From Isotricha intestinalis (Eukaryota > Ciliophora > Litostomatea > Vestibuliferida > Isotrichidae), in NCBI GenBank assembly GCA_023807065.1, contig JAJJLU010003482.1:1-64000 (forward strand): a stretch of 64,000 nt of DNA, written 5' to 3'. Shown one piece after another: positions 19,278-28,596 of the stretch; position 1 is the stretch's first letter, and every line of letters starts with the position of its first letter. Under the pieces are notes generated by a model. It did not search any database, was not told the DNA's origin, and saw nothing but the letters and a program-made list of their open reading frames with translations. A program made the translations under genes and the position numbers.

Positions 19278-21311
19278 TTATTTATTTAATAATTTCAAAA
19301 GATTTTTTGGATTTTTTTTTGTGATAAAGTTAATAAAGTTTGAAAAAATTTCTGAAAATAATTGTATAATAGTTAATTCATTATCTTCTATATCATCTTG
19401 GAATTTCTTAATTTTTCCATTATATATAAATTGAAGAATTGCAATTAAAATTCCTTCAGAAAAAATAGGAAAAGTAATTAAAGAATTTCCATCATTTAAA
19501 TCAACTAAATCATTAAAATATTTACAATCTTTAATTGAAGTACAAACATGCATTTCATTTTTTTTTAAAACTAAATTTAAAATTCCTAAAGGTTTAAATC
19601 TATTATCATCTTTATTAATATTTAAATGAATTAACTCTTTATTTTCATAATCATAAAAATATAATTTACTTTTAGAAAAAGAATAAAGATTATAAAATAA
19701 ACTTTCACTCTTCTTTGTTAATTCCCTAATATTATTAATATATAAAGTTTCATTAGAAAAATTAATTAATAATTTCATCTTTGAAAGTATAACATTACTT
19801 TCTCCTAAATTTAATTTACTTTTTAAAATAAAACTCACTTGTTTAGATAAAATATCCATTAATTCTAAATCATCTTTATCAAAATCATTTTTTATTTTAT
19901 TTAAAGCTTGTATAACACCAAAAATCTTTTCATTTTTATCTTTTAAAGGATAACATAACATATTATGAGTTTTAAAATTAGTTATTTTATCAATTTCATT
20001 ATTAAATCTTTTATCTAAATTAACATTTTCAATTTTTAATTTATCTCCTGTTAAATAAACTGAACCTACTATTCCTTTATTTTTAGGAATTTTAATATTA
20101 TTTTTTTCTAAACTTTCTGAATTATATAATACTAACATATCAGATATTTTATCATATATAAAAACTAAAGTTTTTTCACACTTTAAAATTGAACAAACGT
20201 TATTTGTTATAATATTATAAAAATCATTTGTTAAAATACTTTCTATTATACTTTCACTTGCTTTTAAAAAATCTTGAATTCTTATTATTAATTTAATTAA
20301 TTCTTTATAATCTTTTATTGTTGTTATTATTAAATCACATATTTCAAATATTTTATCATAAGAACTTGAATTTATTTTGTCTATAAAGTTTTCTTCGTCT
20401 TGAGAATATTTAAATAATTCTTCTAAAAGAGGATTTTTTATTTTTTTAATTAATAAATCTTTAGGAGTTACTAAAAAAGATAAATCAATTGTTGATTTAT
20501 GATAATGTCTTCTATTATTTAATGACATTATTTTATTATAATGATTTAAAGCACTTTCTTTATTTGTACTACATGAATTTTTTTTCTTTACCAAATTCAA
20601 TTTTTTATTTTTTTCTGGTTCATTTAGTTTAAAAGTATTTAAAGTAAAAATTAAACTTTTTGTTCTTTTTCTTAAATGAAATTTATTATTTGATTGACTT
20701 AAAATATTTGTGTTTTGATGATTTTGATTTTTTTTAAATATAAGAGAAGAGACATCAATTTCAAATTCATTTTTATTTTTTTCATTAGAAATTAAGTTTT
20801 TTCTTGAAGAAGTAGGTGATGAATTAAAAGAATCATTTTTAATATTTTTATTATTTGTTAAACACTTTTTTTCTTGTTTTTGTAAAATTTCTTTTAAATG
20901 AATATTTTCTTCTTTTAATTTAATATATTTCATTTCTTTTTGTTTTAAAACAATTTTAAAGTATTTATTTATTTCTTTAATATTTTTATTATCATAAAGT
21001 AATTTTTGATATTCTTCTTTTATTTTACAATATTTTTCAAAATAAAAACAACTTTTTCCTCCTGGACATTGTGATTCTATGCTTTCAATTGAATTTTTTT
21101 CTCTGGATTTTGAAAAAGAAGTTATTTTATTTTCTTTTTCTTTTTCTTTTTTTTTTGAAGAATAAATTCTTGTAGTAAATGTAAGTTTATCATTATTTAA
21201 GTTATTACTTCTAAATAAATTTAATTTCTTTGTTTTAAAAATATTAAGTTGAGAATTATGATTTGCTATTGGAATTGAAAGAATTTTCTTTGTTCTGTTA
21301 TATAATTTCAT
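19278..21311 (-). CDS. Double GAF-domain protein
   Basis: A 677-residue protein. Residues ~1-110 are basic low complexity, with an isolated CPGGKSCFYFEKYCK cluster near 83-97 that could be a small metal site. A coiled coil (~95-150) and a Ser/Asn-rich linker follow. Two GAF-type folds then occupy ~345-500 and ~515-660. GAF1 has the GIVGSVYLTG turn and ends with an NKIKNDFDKDD element similar to the NKxnD signature of cyclic-nucleotide-binding GAFs in phosphodiesterases. There is no catalytic domain. A ligand-sensing scaffold is the reasonable guess and a cyclic nucleotide is possible, in keeping with the CNB proteins nearby. Such GAF proteins are frequent in ciliates and may be flagellar. Ends at TAA. 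Confidence 0.75.
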   Translation of the reverse strand: MKLYNRTKKILSIPIANHNSQLNIFKTKKLNLFRSNNLNNDKLTFTTRIYSSKKKEKEKENKITSFSKSREKNSIESIESQCPGGKSCFYFEKYCKIKEEYQKLLYDNKNIKEINKYFKIVLKQKEMKYIKLKEENIHLKEILQKQEKKCLTNNKNIKNDSFNSSPTSSRKNLISNEKNKNEFEIDVSSLIFKKNQNHQNTNILSQSNNKFHLRKRTKSLIFTLNTFKLNEPEKNKKLNLVKKKNSCSTNKESALNHYNKIMSLNNRRHYHKSTIDLSFLVTPKDLLIKKIKNPLLEELFKYSQDEENFIDKINSSSYDKIFEICDLIITTIKDYKELIKLIIRIQDFLKASESIIESILTNDFYNIITNNVCSILKCEKTLVFIYDKISDMLVLYNSESLEKNNIKIPKNKGIVGSVYLTGDKLKIENVNLDKRFNNEIDKITNFKTHNMLCYPLKDKNEKIFGVIQALNKIKNDFDKDDLELMDILSKQVSFILKSKLNLGESNVILSKMKLLINFSNETLYINNIRELTKKSESLFYNLYSFSKSKLYFYDYENKELIHLNINKDDNRFKPLGILNLVLKKNEMHVCTSIKDCKYFNDLVDLNDGNSLITFPIFSEGILIAILQFIYNGKIKKFQDDIEDNELTIIQLFSEIFSNFINFITKKNPKNLLKLLNK

Positions 21312-21487
21312 TAAATTGAAAATAAAATAATATCATTTTATTTAATTTATTAAATTAAAAGTTAAATTAATAAATATTTTTTATAATTCACTTAAATGAA
21401 AAAAGGAAAATAATAATAAATTAACTTAACAATATTTAAAATTAATATTGAAAAATTTTTATGAACAAAATAAAATTTTTAACTAAA

Positions 21488-21787
21488 TTAAATTGAAGAT
21501 AAAAGTTTTGATTGATTTTTAGAATAATTTATATTTAATTCTTTTCCTAAAAACATTGAATGATTTAAAGATAATTTCGCATTTGTTGCAGAAGTAATAT
21601 CTTTAAAAACAATAAAAGCTTGTCCTCTCATTTTAATATTTTTTTTTGCAATTATTGATATAATATCTCCAAATTCTGAGAAAAGATGAAATAAATTTTC
21701 TTTTAATTCATCTATTTTTATTTTTTCATTTAAATTATTAACATATAAAGTTTGATTAGGTGGAATATAATTTTGATTTGATTCCAT
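21488..21787 (-). CDS. Spliceosomal RRM protein, U1A/U2B'' (SNRPA/SNRPB2) type
   Basis: A 99-residue protein that is one RNA-recognition motif. It matches the U1A/U2B'' family closely: NQTLYVNNLNEKIK at the start (RNP2 = LYVNNL, 14-19), KMRGQAFIVFKD (RNP1, 53-63), then SATNAKLSL. The role would be binding a stem-loop of U1 or U2 snRNA in the spliceosome, in the nucleus. The animal and plant proteins have two RRMs; this one has only the first and stops soon after it, so it is short for the family. It is head to head with the gene at 21830, with only 42 bp between start codons. Confidence 0.85.
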   Translation of the reverse strand: MESNQNYIPPNQTLYVNNLNEKIKIDELKENLFHLFSEFGDIISIIAKKNIKMRGQAFIVFKDITSATNAKLSLNHSMFLGKELNINYSKNQSKLLSSI

Positions 21788-21829
21788 TTTTTAGATTTCT
21801 TTTAAAAATTTAAAAAAAAAATAATTTAA
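21788..21829. promoter_or_regulatory. 42-bp shared divergent upstream region
   Basis: The start codons of the RRM gene (minus) and the 188-residue gene (plus) are only 42 bp apart. Both promoters and both 5' UTRs must fit in this space or overlap the neighbouring gene. It is T-rich then A-rich; no motif is evident. Confidence 0.5.
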
Positions 21830-22396
21830 ATGAAATGGATTCCTTTAAAAATATATCAAGGAGATTTATTTTTAAAAGAAGTTGATTATGTTTGTAAAGT
21901 ATATAATGCAATTGTTCAAGAATTTAAAAATAATAAAACAGAAGAAAATAGAGATAAATATATTAATATAAGAGATGAAATAAAAAGAAGAATATTTGAA
22001 GTTAATAATTTTTATTCAAATAATATAAATGATAATAGAATTGGCATTTTTGAACAAGGAAAAAATCTTTTAGAAGATATATTAAGAAATCAAGTTCAAA
22101 TACATAATTGTTTAAAAACTAATAAAAAACAAAATTTAATTAAATCAAAAGAAAATATTGTTAATAATGAAATAGAATTTTCTAATGAAATTCATGAAGA
22201 AAAAATTAATAGTATTAAAGAAAAAAATAATTTAAAAAATAATAAAAATATAGAAAATAATAATTTTACTATTATGGAGTCTTATTCTCCTTTTCTTATT
22301 GATAAAATAATTCCTAATTCAAATTCTGATTGGAGAGATTTTTACATTAAATTAGAAGTAGATGAAGAAGATTATTATAAATATTTTGATGAATAA
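21830..22396 (+). CDS. Hypothetical acidic protein, 188 aa
   Basis: Unrecognised. Residues ~1-105 are helical, with an aromatic start (MKWIPLKIYQGDLF) and a charged amphipathic region. Residues ~106-150 are Asn/Lys-rich low complexity. The C-terminus is acidic and aromatic (DWRDFYIKLEVDEEDYYKYF). There is no membrane segment or signal. It is divergently paired with the RRM gene, which could mean shared regulation but says little about function. Confidence 0.65.
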   Translation: MKWIPLKIYQGDLFLKEVDYVCKVYNAIVQEFKNNKTEENRDKYINIRDEIKRRIFEVNNFYSNNINDNRIGIFEQGKNLLEDILRNQVQIHNCLKTNKKQNLIKSKENIVNNEIEFSNEIHEEKINSIKEKNNLKNNKNIENNNFTIMESYSPFLIDKIIPNSNSDWRDFYIKLEVDEEDYYKYFDE

Positions 22397-22533
22397 TTAT
22401 ATTATATTGTTTTAATAAAATTAAGTTATAATTAAATTAATAATCTAAGGTTTTTATATTAATATTTTTAAATAATTTTTTAATTTAATGATAAAGTTAA
22501 TTTATTTAATAGAATTTTATAGTCAAAAAATTA

Positions 22534-23631
22534 ATGGATAGTTGTTTTTATATTTATTCTCTTTATGAATATAATTTAATAGATAAAAAAAATAAAGAAA
22601 GGAAAAAGAAATACACAATTAAAGATGTAAGTTGTTCTTTTAATCAAATAATGATATTTGAATTTCTTCCTAAGAAAAAAGTATTTGAAATTTCTTTTGG
22701 TTCAAAATATTTATTTAGGAATTTAAAATTAAAAACTATGTATAAAAAATATTATCAAACTTTAAAAAAAATAAAAGAATATGCTAATTTTAATTTTTTT
22801 TCTTTTTATTCTAACGAAGAATTATCAAATGAAAACATTTATTATTTTGATGTTTTAACTGAAATAATAAAAAAAATGAAATCAAATAAAGATTTTATAT
22901 ATGAAATTCCATATAATCATATGATTTTAACAAGATTAAAAACAGAAAGCCTAATAAATAATTATAAAGTGTTTTTAGATGTTAAAAATTTGTTACCAAA
23001 CCATCATGAAAAAATAAATAATATTGAAAATATAGAATTTAGGTGTAATTCAATTTATGATTTAGATTCTCTTTTAAACAATAAATACATATTAAATCGT
23101 ATTATTAATTTGAATTTGAAAATTAATTTTAAATCAAATATGATTTTTTCATATGAAAATTTATTAAATATAAAATCTTTAATTTTAGAAAACGAAGGAC
23201 CACCTAAAAAAATAATTTGTTTTCAAGGAATTAAATTTAATGAATTAGAGAAATTAAAAATTTCCAATTTAAAAATAAAATTGAAAGAAGAAGAATTAAA
23301 ATTTAAAAATTTAAAAGAATTAATATGTATTAATTCAGATATAATAATTGAAAACCCTATATTAATTGAGCCTAAAAATTTAACTTCTTTAGAATTAAAA
23401 CAATGTGGACGCACAATTAATGATATTCTTTTAAATATACAATCTTTTATAAACCTTAAAAAATTAGTCTTTGAAATCTTTGATGAAAGTTTTAAATTTT
23501 CTTCTTTATCTTTAACGGAATTATCTAATCACAACAATCAATGTATTAAAAAATTTGCAAATAAAATTATTGATAAATCCTTCCATAGTGATCAAAGGCT
23601 TGTTCAATTTTACTTTGATTCTCAAGGTTAA
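22534..23631 (+). CDS. Hypothetical protein with leucine-rich-repeat-like C-terminal half
   Basis: A 365-residue protein. The first ~150 residues are aromatic- and Lys-rich, with no known fold. From ~165 to ~320 there are regularly spaced short strands of the type LKSLILEN, LEKLKISNLKI, LKELICINSDI, LTSLELKQCG and LKKLVFEIF, every 22-28 residues. This is the look of divergent leucine-rich repeats. LRR proteins bind other proteins; no partner can be inferred. There is no signal peptide, so it is probably cytosolic. The ATG is the first in frame after an A/T-rich gap of 137 bp; the stop is TAA. Confidence 0.65.
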   Translation: MDSCFYIYSLYEYNLIDKKNKERKKKYTIKDVSCSFNQIMIFEFLPKKKVFEISFGSKYLFRNLKLKTMYKKYYQTLKKIKEYANFNFFSFYSNEELSNENIYYFDVLTEIIKKMKSNKDFIYEIPYNHMILTRLKTESLINNYKVFLDVKNLLPNHHEKINNIENIEFRCNSIYDLDSLLNNKYILNRIINLNLKINFKSNMIFSYENLLNIKSLILENEGPPKKIICFQGIKFNELEKLKISNLKIKLKEEELKFKNLKELICINSDIIIENPILIEPKNLTSLELKQCGRTINDILLNIQSFINLKKLVFEIFDESFKFSSLSLTELSNHNNQCIKKFANKIIDKSFHSDQRLVQFYFDSQG

Positions 23632-24040
23632 TTCAACTTAAAAAGAATAAAATTTCTTTGAATATATTATTGTTTTTTAAACAACACTAAAATCTAATTA
23701 AATTATTTTAAAAATAATAATTCATCTTATAATAAGTAAATAAAAATATGATTAATTCTCTGAAAGAATATTAAATCAAAAGTTTATTCATCAAAAAATT
23801 TATAATTTATTAAATAGAAATATCTAATTAAATAAAATTTCTTTAATTTCATTTACTTATTTTTTATTTCAAATTCATAAATTAAAATACGAATAATATT
23901 TTGAAAATATTTTTTTGTTGAAAAAGTAAATAAAATATTATTTAAAAATCTAAATCACTATTTTATATAACTTCAATAAATTTATATTATGAAAAAAATT
24001 ATTATTTTATTTCTTTTAAATTCATTAATTGTTTAAAAAA
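23632..24040. other. Intergenic between two plus-strand genes
   Basis: A/T-rich, without an open frame of note. It should contain the 3' end of the LRR-like gene and the promoter of the next gene. Nothing specific is seen. Confidence 0.45.
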
Positions 24041-24892
24041 ATGTCATTTGACAATAAAACTCAATCACTAGAAGAAATTTACTCTAATTTAAAAAAAGAA
24101 ATTAAAATAATGAAAAAGGAAATGGAATCATTAGAAAATATAAATTATACTCAAGAAGAAATAATAAAAGCAAAAAAAAGAATAGAATTCTTTAATTATA
24201 ATAATGAATGGTTATATTCAAATTTTAATACAAATAATTCTTCTAAAAATATTGAATATCCTATTATTATAAGTGAAAATTGGACAAAACCAAATTCTTA
24301 TAATTTAAATAATTTAGAGTTAAGAAATTTAATTTTTTTAAGTGAAGAAGAAATAAATTATTCAATTTGTAATAATGAAATTAAAGGAATTGTAGATTTA
24401 AAAGGAGAAAGTACTTTTTGGATTTTTTTAAGAACTAAAGAATATTTTTCAAAAGAAAATGTTATTATATTATTTAAAAAAGAAGAATATAGTCAAATTA
24501 TTTATTTAATTTTAGGTAATTTTATTTTAAATTCAAAAGGAAATTTAATATTTACTCCTTTTATTAAAGAACAATTAATTTTATCAAATTTAAATCAAAA
24601 AGAAAAATCAATTTATGAAAAAAATGATTATATCAATTTAAATATTAAAATATATGATGAAGGAAAAGACGAAATTATAGTTTATACTTATTTAAATAAT
24701 AATAAAGAAGAAAATTTCGCCAAAGGAAATTTTTTTATTCCTATTAATGGCAATTATAAAGTAATGATTGCTGGAAGTGGTCAACAATGTAAATTAAAAC
24801 AATTTTCTTGTTATTCTTATTATAAACCTAAATACGCACCTGCTGAATTGTTAAATGAAGGAAAAGCATGTAATTGTTGTAATATTATTTAA
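24041..24892 (+). CDS. Hypothetical protein with possible C-terminal prenylation motif
   Basis: A 283-residue protein from the ATG at 24041; the frame is open 12 bases further upstream but only from a TTG. Residues ~5-60 form a coiled coil. Residues ~100-265 look like a beta-rich domain (alternating strands such as VIILFKKEEYSQIIYLILG and IIVYTYL), not recognised. The last residues are CNCCNII: the final four, CNII, fit a CAAX box, and CCxxx also resembles some Rab tails, so prenylation and membrane anchoring are plausible. There is no signal peptide. The family is unknown; the CAAX reading is inference from four residues. Confidence 0.65.
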   Translation: MSFDNKTQSLEEIYSNLKKEIKIMKKEMESLENINYTQEEIIKAKKRIEFFNYNNEWLYSNFNTNNSSKNIEYPIIISENWTKPNSYNLNNLELRNLIFLSEEEINYSICNNEIKGIVDLKGESTFWIFLRTKEYFSKENVIILFKKEEYSQIIYLILGNFILNSKGNLIFTPFIKEQLILSNLNQKEKSIYEKNDYINLNIKIYDEGKDEIIVYTYLNNNKEENFAKGNFFIPINGNYKVMIAGSGQQCKLKQFSCYSYYKPKYAPAELLNEGKACNCCNII

Positions 24893-25059
24893 TATTCAAT
24901 GAATATATTTTTCAAAAGAACATTTTTTTAATTTAATTATTTTATTATCAATTATTTTTTTTTAATGATAACTTATATATTTATAGAATTAATCATTAAA
25001 AATTTCTATAAAATTTCTATTTTATTTTTTTTCTTAATTTTAAAGGCAAAATAATAAAT

Positions 25060-26433
25060 ATGATACTTAAAGATATTTCTCCTAATGAAAATGAATATAA
25101 TGAATATAAAGTAAAGGAAAAATTATATACTTTATTTTATGAATTAACAAGTGAAATTAAAGGAACAAAAATAGAAATCGACGAAGATGATTATGAAGAA
25201 AATATAAGAACAACAAATGTATTTCAAATAATAGAATATATATATCAAACATTACAAATTCTTTTAGATAAATATAAAAATGACAATAATCTTAAATTTA
25301 AACCAAATGATAACGAAATAAATCAATATGAAAAAATTTTAAGAAAATATGAAAATGATAAAAGAAAATTAATTAAAAGGCAATTTCAACAAAAATTACA
25401 TAGAGAATCTTTAGAATATAAACTTGAAGAATATATGGAAATGGAAGAAGAATTTGAAGAAATGAAAACTAAATTAAAATATGAAGATGGAAAGTTTTTA
25501 GAAAATGATAGAAAAGATAATGAAATTATTATTATAAGACAAGAAAATTCTAATTTAAAAGTAATGATTTCAAAATTAGAAAATGATATTTTAGTTAAAG
25601 ATAAATTAATTGAAGAGTTAAAAGAAAAATATAATAGTACTCAAATTAAATTAGAAGAAACTGAGAAAGAATTAAATTTATTTTCTAATATTGATATTAA
25701 TAATGTTAATAATTTAAATAATAATAGTAATTTAGGAAATAATTCAATGATAAATTTTGTTCAAAAAAATTTAAATAATATAAGTAATATAAGTATTATC
25801 AGTCATAAAAATAATAATTCAAGTAATATTACTAAAAATTCTTTTTGTTTATGTAAAAATAATATTTCTGAAATTAAAAATATTTTCGATTTAAAAATAT
25901 TTAATTTAAAAAGTACAAAAACTTCAACAAAGAAAAATAAACATATTCATGAATTATTTGGTAATAATAAAAATATTATTTCTGATTTATCTATTAAAAA
26001 AATTAATACAAATAAAAAAAAATTATATCATAATAGAAATAATTCAATGAATATTCTTTTAGAGAAAAAAAAAATGAATTTAATTTCTAAATATTTATCT
26101 AATAAAAAATCAAATAGAACTACAATAAATACAAATAATAATAGTAATAAAAAGAAAAAAGGAAATAATTATAAAAATTTAACTTGTAGAACAAAAAAGC
26201 AAAGTAATAATACTTGTTTAAAAATAATAAAAAAAATTCCTTTTATTTCTCAAAAAGGTAATTTAACAAATAGAAGTTTAAGTAATAAACATTTAAAAAG
26301 AAATACATCATTTAAAAATCAAAAAAATCCAATTTCTAAAATAATAAAACTTAAATATTTAGTTAATTCAAATACTAATTTTTATAATAAAGCTTCAACT
26401 TCAATTAGTACTTCAAGAGTAGACTTTTTATAA
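25060..26433 (+). CDS. Coiled-coil protein with basic low-complexity tail
   Basis: A 457-residue protein. The N-terminal ~70 residues are a conserved-looking helical region with the acidic IEIDEDDYEEN block; the broken sequence at the left edge of the window is a paralog of exactly this part. Residues ~80-210 form a long coiled coil, in which the LEYKLEEYMEMEEEFEEMK stretch is strongly acidic. From ~215 the chain is Asn/Ser-rich, then Lys/Asn-rich and strongly basic to the end. The architecture resembles ciliary or basal-body coiled-coil proteins, but no named family is recognised. Its duplication suggests a multigene family in this genome. Confidence 0.7.
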   Translation: MILKDISPNENEYNEYKVKEKLYTLFYELTSEIKGTKIEIDEDDYEENIRTTNVFQIIEYIYQTLQILLDKYKNDNNLKFKPNDNEINQYEKILRKYENDKRKLIKRQFQQKLHRESLEYKLEEYMEMEEEFEEMKTKLKYEDGKFLENDRKDNEIIIIRQENSNLKVMISKLENDILVKDKLIEELKEKYNSTQIKLEETEKELNLFSNIDINNVNNLNNNSNLGNNSMINFVQKNLNNISNISIISHKNNNSSNITKNSFCLCKNNISEIKNIFDLKIFNLKSTKTSTKKNKHIHELFGNNKNIISDLSIKKINTNKKKLYHNRNNSMNILLEKKKMNLISKYLSNKKSNRTTINTNNNSNKKKKGNNYKNLTCRTKKQSNNTCLKIIKKIPFISQKGNLTNRSLSNKHLKRNTSFKNQKNPISKIIKLKYLVNSNTNFYNKASTSISTSRVDFL

Positions 26434-26653
26434 ATTAATAATAATTTATTTGATTTATATCTTTATTAAAACAAATCTTTTTAATATTATACAAAAATTT
26501 TTTTCATAATAATTATTCTTTAATAATAGATTTAGTTTGAATTAAAAAAAATATTTACAAATTTAATTATTAAATAAAAATTAAAAACAAATAATAGTCA
26601 ATTCCTACATAAAAACTTTAAAAAAAAAATTTTAAATTTCCCAAATCAAAAAA

Positions 26654-27304
26654 TTAACAATTACAATTACTTTTATTATTATCTTGATAAGCTTCTTCTT
26701 TAATAGAAAAAGAAGATTTATTATCTTTAATAAATCCAAACTTAGCACTTTTATATAATCTTAAAATCATATCTTGAAAAGAAATTTTAATATTAGTAGA
26801 ATCAAGAGCCGAAGTCTCATAAAAGATCATTTTATATATATTAGCTTTTTTTTTTCCTTCATCAATAGAAATTTCTTTTAATAAACTTAAATCAGATTTA
26901 TTACCAATTAAGAAAAAAATAATATCTTCATTATTTAACATTTTAACTTCTTTATACCATTTATCAACATTATTAAAAGTTTCTCTTCTTGTCATATCAT
27001 AAACAATAAAAACTCCTTTTGCTCCTTTATAATATGTTCCTGTTACTGAAGCATATCTTTCTTGACCTGCAGTATCCCATAAATTTATTTTTACTATTTT
27101 ATTATCGATTTTAAAATATTTTGATGATAATTCTACACTTATTGTTGATTTACTTGCTTTACTAAATTCATTTTTCATTATTCTTGATAATATATTACTT
27201 TTTCCTACTGCACAATCACCTAATATTACTACTTTGAATAAATAATCTTCTTTTTTTTTTTCTGAATTTGTTATTTCTTGAATTTCATAATTATCTTTAT
27301 TCAT
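26654..27304 (-). CDS. Rab-family small GTPase, Rab11-like
   Basis: A 216-residue GTPase for vesicle traffic. G1 is GDCAVGKS (29-36), switch I holds STISVEL, G3 is WDTAGQE (76-82), G4 is GNKSDL and G5 is ETSALDSTN. The ETSALDSTN element and the G5 context match the Rab11 subfamily, which acts on recycling endosomes and, in ciliates, on contractile vacuole or recycling routes. The usual Gly of STIGVEF is Ser here. The C-terminus ends CNC, a CxC double geranylgeranylation signal. The N-terminal extension of ~22 residues is Glu/Lys-rich. Its 3' end faces the coiled-coil gene at 25060. Confidence 0.93.
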   Translation of the reverse strand: MNKDNYEIQEITNSEKKKEDYLFKVVILGDCAVGKSNILSRIMKNEFSKASKSTISVELSSKYFKIDNKIVKINLWDTAGQERYASVTGTYYKGAKGVFIVYDMTRRETFNNVDKWYKEVKMLNNEDIIFFLIGNKSDLSLLKEISIDEGKKKANIYKMIFYETSALDSTNIKISFQDMILRLYKSAKFGFIKDNKSSFSIKEEAYQDNNKSNCNC

Positions 27305-27508
27305 TATTTTTTAATTTTTTTTTTAATTTTTTTTATTTTATTTTAAATATAGTAATTTAAGAAATAATATTATAATTATGTTTCATTTTTATTTTTAATT
27401 ATTATCTTAACAGAAATAAAGAAATTTAAATAAAAAAAATTTAATTTTTAAAAGGTAATACTTTAATTATAGTAAATTATTTGTTTAAATTTATATTGAT
27501 AAATATAT

Positions 27509-28243
27509 TTAAAAGTTTAATTTTTTTAAATTTATTACTTTTAATTTTTTTTCTTTCTTTTCATCGCTTTTTACTTTTTGCTTTAAATTATCTTTAATAA
27601 ATTTAAAATTATTTTCTTTAAAAGATAAATTTTTCCCACTATAGAAATTATGTAAAGAAGAATTTAAATTTTCTTTAATTGATTTTTTACTTTCTTTATT
27701 ACTGAAACAAATAGTATTTTTTTTCTTTAAGTCCTGAATTAATCTTTGACTCATTTGATAATAATATTCCTTATTATTAAATTTAGAATTAAATTTATTT
27801 AACATCATTTTTTCATCAATACTTTTTGTGATTTCTTTTCTAAAAGTCTTTATATTATTATTAATTTCTTTTTTATTTCTTGAATAATGATAAAAACCAT
27901 TAAAAATTCTATGAGTATTAATTGTATTTTTTGAAATTAATTTTTGACTTGAAAAAATTATATGATTTATATTTAAAGTATTTGAATATGAATCATTATT
28001 ATTTTTTCTTTGTAATTTATTTGTTTTTTCTTTTGAATTCTTTAAATTTTCAATTATTAAATTTTTATTAGAAAATACTTTTGCTTTTGAGAAATTAAAA
28101 GTTTTTTTTTCTTTTAAAGTTGAAATTGGGTTTTTAATTAAATTATAATTTGAACCATTATTCATTCCATTTTCTTGTTCTAAAAATTTTTTATACCAAT
28201 CATTAAAAATTTCTTCGAAACTTTTTGGTCTATCTTCGATCAT
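27509..28243 (-). CDS. Hypothetical basic protein
   Basis: A 244-residue, strongly basic Lys/Asn/Ser-rich protein. Only the N-terminus (SFEEIFNDWYKKFLEQE, ~8-24) looks like a compact amphipathic helix; the remainder is low complexity, with a few helical stretches (~150-175). No family is recognised and there is no signal or membrane segment. The frame is uninterrupted and less A+T-rich than the flanks. It lies 204 bp upstream of the Rab gene on the same strand. Confidence 0.6.
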   Translation of the reverse strand: MIEDRPKSFEEIFNDWYKKFLEQENGMNNGSNYNLIKNPISTLKEKKTFNFSKAKVFSNKNLIIENLKNSKEKTNKLQRKNNNDSYSNTLNINHIIFSSQKLISKNTINTHRIFNGFYHYSRNKKEINNNIKTFRKEITKSIDEKMMLNKFNSKFNNKEYYYQMSQRLIQDLKKKNTICFSNKESKKSIKENLNSSLHNFYSGKNLSFKENNFKFIKDNLKQKVKSDEKKEKKLKVINLKKLNF

Positions 28244-28596
28244 TTTTTTATATAATCATTATATATTAAATTAATTAAAAGAAGAAAAAGAAATAAAACA
28301 ATATAAAAATTAGTTTATTATTATTAATAAAACTAAGGATTTTTATAAATTTTATTAAGAAAATGAAGAATTGAGAAAAAAGAAAAAAGAAGAAAAAAAA
28401 ATAAAAAATAGTTTCATTCATTGTTTTTATATCTTATTTCTATAATATTCGTTGAAATATATCATTAAAAATAATACAAAAAAATATTATTTTAAAGTTA
28501 ATTTCAAAATTTTTAATTTTAATTATATTATTAAAACTCAATAAAAAAATATAAGTTTTACTATAAACTGAAAAAAAAACAAACAAAAATTAAATT
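28244..28596. other. Intergenic between two minus-strand genes
   Basis: A/T-rich, with an A/G-rich block (GAAAAAAGAAAAAAGAAG) near 28375-28400. No gene or RNA is supported. Confidence 0.45.
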
